Positions 5,970 through 6,325 of a stretch of 6,325 bases of DNA are shown here, piece by piece. The DNA lies in assembly GCA_027009095.1 (NCBI GenBank), contig JALVDG010000459.1, positions 1 through 6,325 on the forward strand, in the 5' to 3' direction. Origin of the DNA: Thiotrichaceae bacterium (GTDB lineage Bacteria; Pseudomonadota; Gammaproteobacteria; Thiotrichales; Thiotrichaceae). The notes beneath the pieces are model-generated. The model worked only from the letters and a program-made list of their open reading frames with translations, did no database searches and had not been told where the DNA came from. The position numbers were made by a program, and so were the translations under genes. Positions within the stretch are counted from its first letter, which is position 1. Every line of letters begins with the position of its first letter.

Positions 5970-6325
5970 GTGGAAACACACGCATTAACAGAAACATTGA
6001 CATGGAATACCCCCATGGCTGTTTCTGCCATTATCTTAATCGTTACTTTTTTCGGTATTTTTACCGAAGGAGTACATGGCTTTCATCGTACTAAATTCGG
6101 GATGGCAGGAGCGGGGATTATGATCCTTGCTGATCAATACTTTGGTTTTTATAACCCCACTCAAGCCGTAGAAGCAATCGACTGGAATGTAGTTTTTTTG
6201 CTCGGTGGTATGATGACGATTGTGGCAATTATGATCCCGACAGGAGGCTTTCAATCATTAGCTTATCGCATCGCGGATTATAGTCGCGGACGCTTATTTC
6301 TCTTAATGGTACTACTCGGTACAGC
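5970..6325 (+). CDS. ArsB/P-protein-type (SLC13-like) ion transporter, N-terminal part
   Basis: The first 118 codons of a membrane transporter are present; it runs off the right edge. The start is the GTG at 5970 with AAGGGAG seven nt upstream, and the protein begins METHALTETL. Hydrophobic stretches at about residues 16-33, 43-58, 72-89 and from 109 onward look like membrane segments. The short motif EAIDWNVVFLLGGMMTIVAI (68-87) closely resembles the IDWNT..LL.GMMI(I/L)V signature of the ArsB/P-protein branch of the ion transporter superfamily. It is followed by TGGFQSLAYRIADYSRGR, which also fits that branch. Members carry out arsenite export, Na+/H+ exchange or anion/carboxylate transport, and the substrate cannot be told from this fragment. 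No arsenic-resistance genes or regulator are seen nearby. Confidence 0.85.
   Translation, partial: METHALTETLTWNTPMAVSAIILIVTFFGIFTEGVHGFHRTKFGMAGAGIMILADQYFGFYNPTQAVEAIDWNVVFLLGGMMTIVAIMIPTGGFQSLAYRIADYSRGRLFLLMVLLGT

Noticed and set aside
6036..6254. 72-codon minus-strand open frame
   Set aside because: It is antisense to the transporter gene, whose membrane segments and IDWN...GGMM motif are convincing.
1..6325. Mobile element, prophage, CRISPR or defence system
   Set aside because: No transposase, integrase, terminal repeats, repeat-spacer pattern or defence-type domain is visible. All substantial genes are ordinary chromosomal functions.

Overview
The window is an ordinary-looking, AT-rich chromosomal segment from a gammaproteobacterium. 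The evidence is gene content and sequence: an omega subunit starting [10 protein letters not shown], a SpoT-type Rel protein between rpoZ and a RidA gene, and an LpxL/HtrB-type lipid A acyltransferase that implies a Gram-negative outer membrane. I cannot name the genus. The rpoZ-spoT-ridA order recalls Pseudomonas and Acinetobacter. The degraded synthetase domain of SpoT recalls what is known for Moraxellaceae, but neither point settles the identity.

Layout. On the minus strand, reading leftward from about 2676, come rpoZ (RNA polymerase omega), spoT ((p)ppGpp hydrolase) and the first 38 codons of a RidA-family gene that runs off the left edge. A 341-bp AT-rich divergent intergenic region (2677-3017) follows. 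On the plus strand, hemH (ferrochelatase), a CinA/MoaB-like domain protein and an LpxL-like acyltransferase form a tight run with overlapping stop and start codons (ATGA, then TTGA). After a 122-bp gap, the first 118 codons of an ArsB/P-protein-type (ion transporter superfamily) permease run off the right edge.

How the genes fit together. The left operon is transcription and stringent-response control. The right operon joins the last step of haem synthesis with a nucleotide- or cofactor-related protein and lipid A acylation. These roles have no obvious biochemical link, but translation is clearly coupled.

The strongest observation is in SpoT. The HD hydrolase motifs are intact, but the synthetase domain has lost the catalytic Glu motif and several substrate-binding positions. 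The protein is therefore probably a (p)ppGpp hydrolase only, and the cell would need a separate RelA. Other points are a small hairpin directly against the hemH ribosome binding site, an inverted repeat in the rpoZ leader, and an unusual rpoZ-spoT junction. I found no mobile element, CRISPR array, tRNA, rRNA or convincing intrinsic terminator, and no clear sign of a new multi-gene system.
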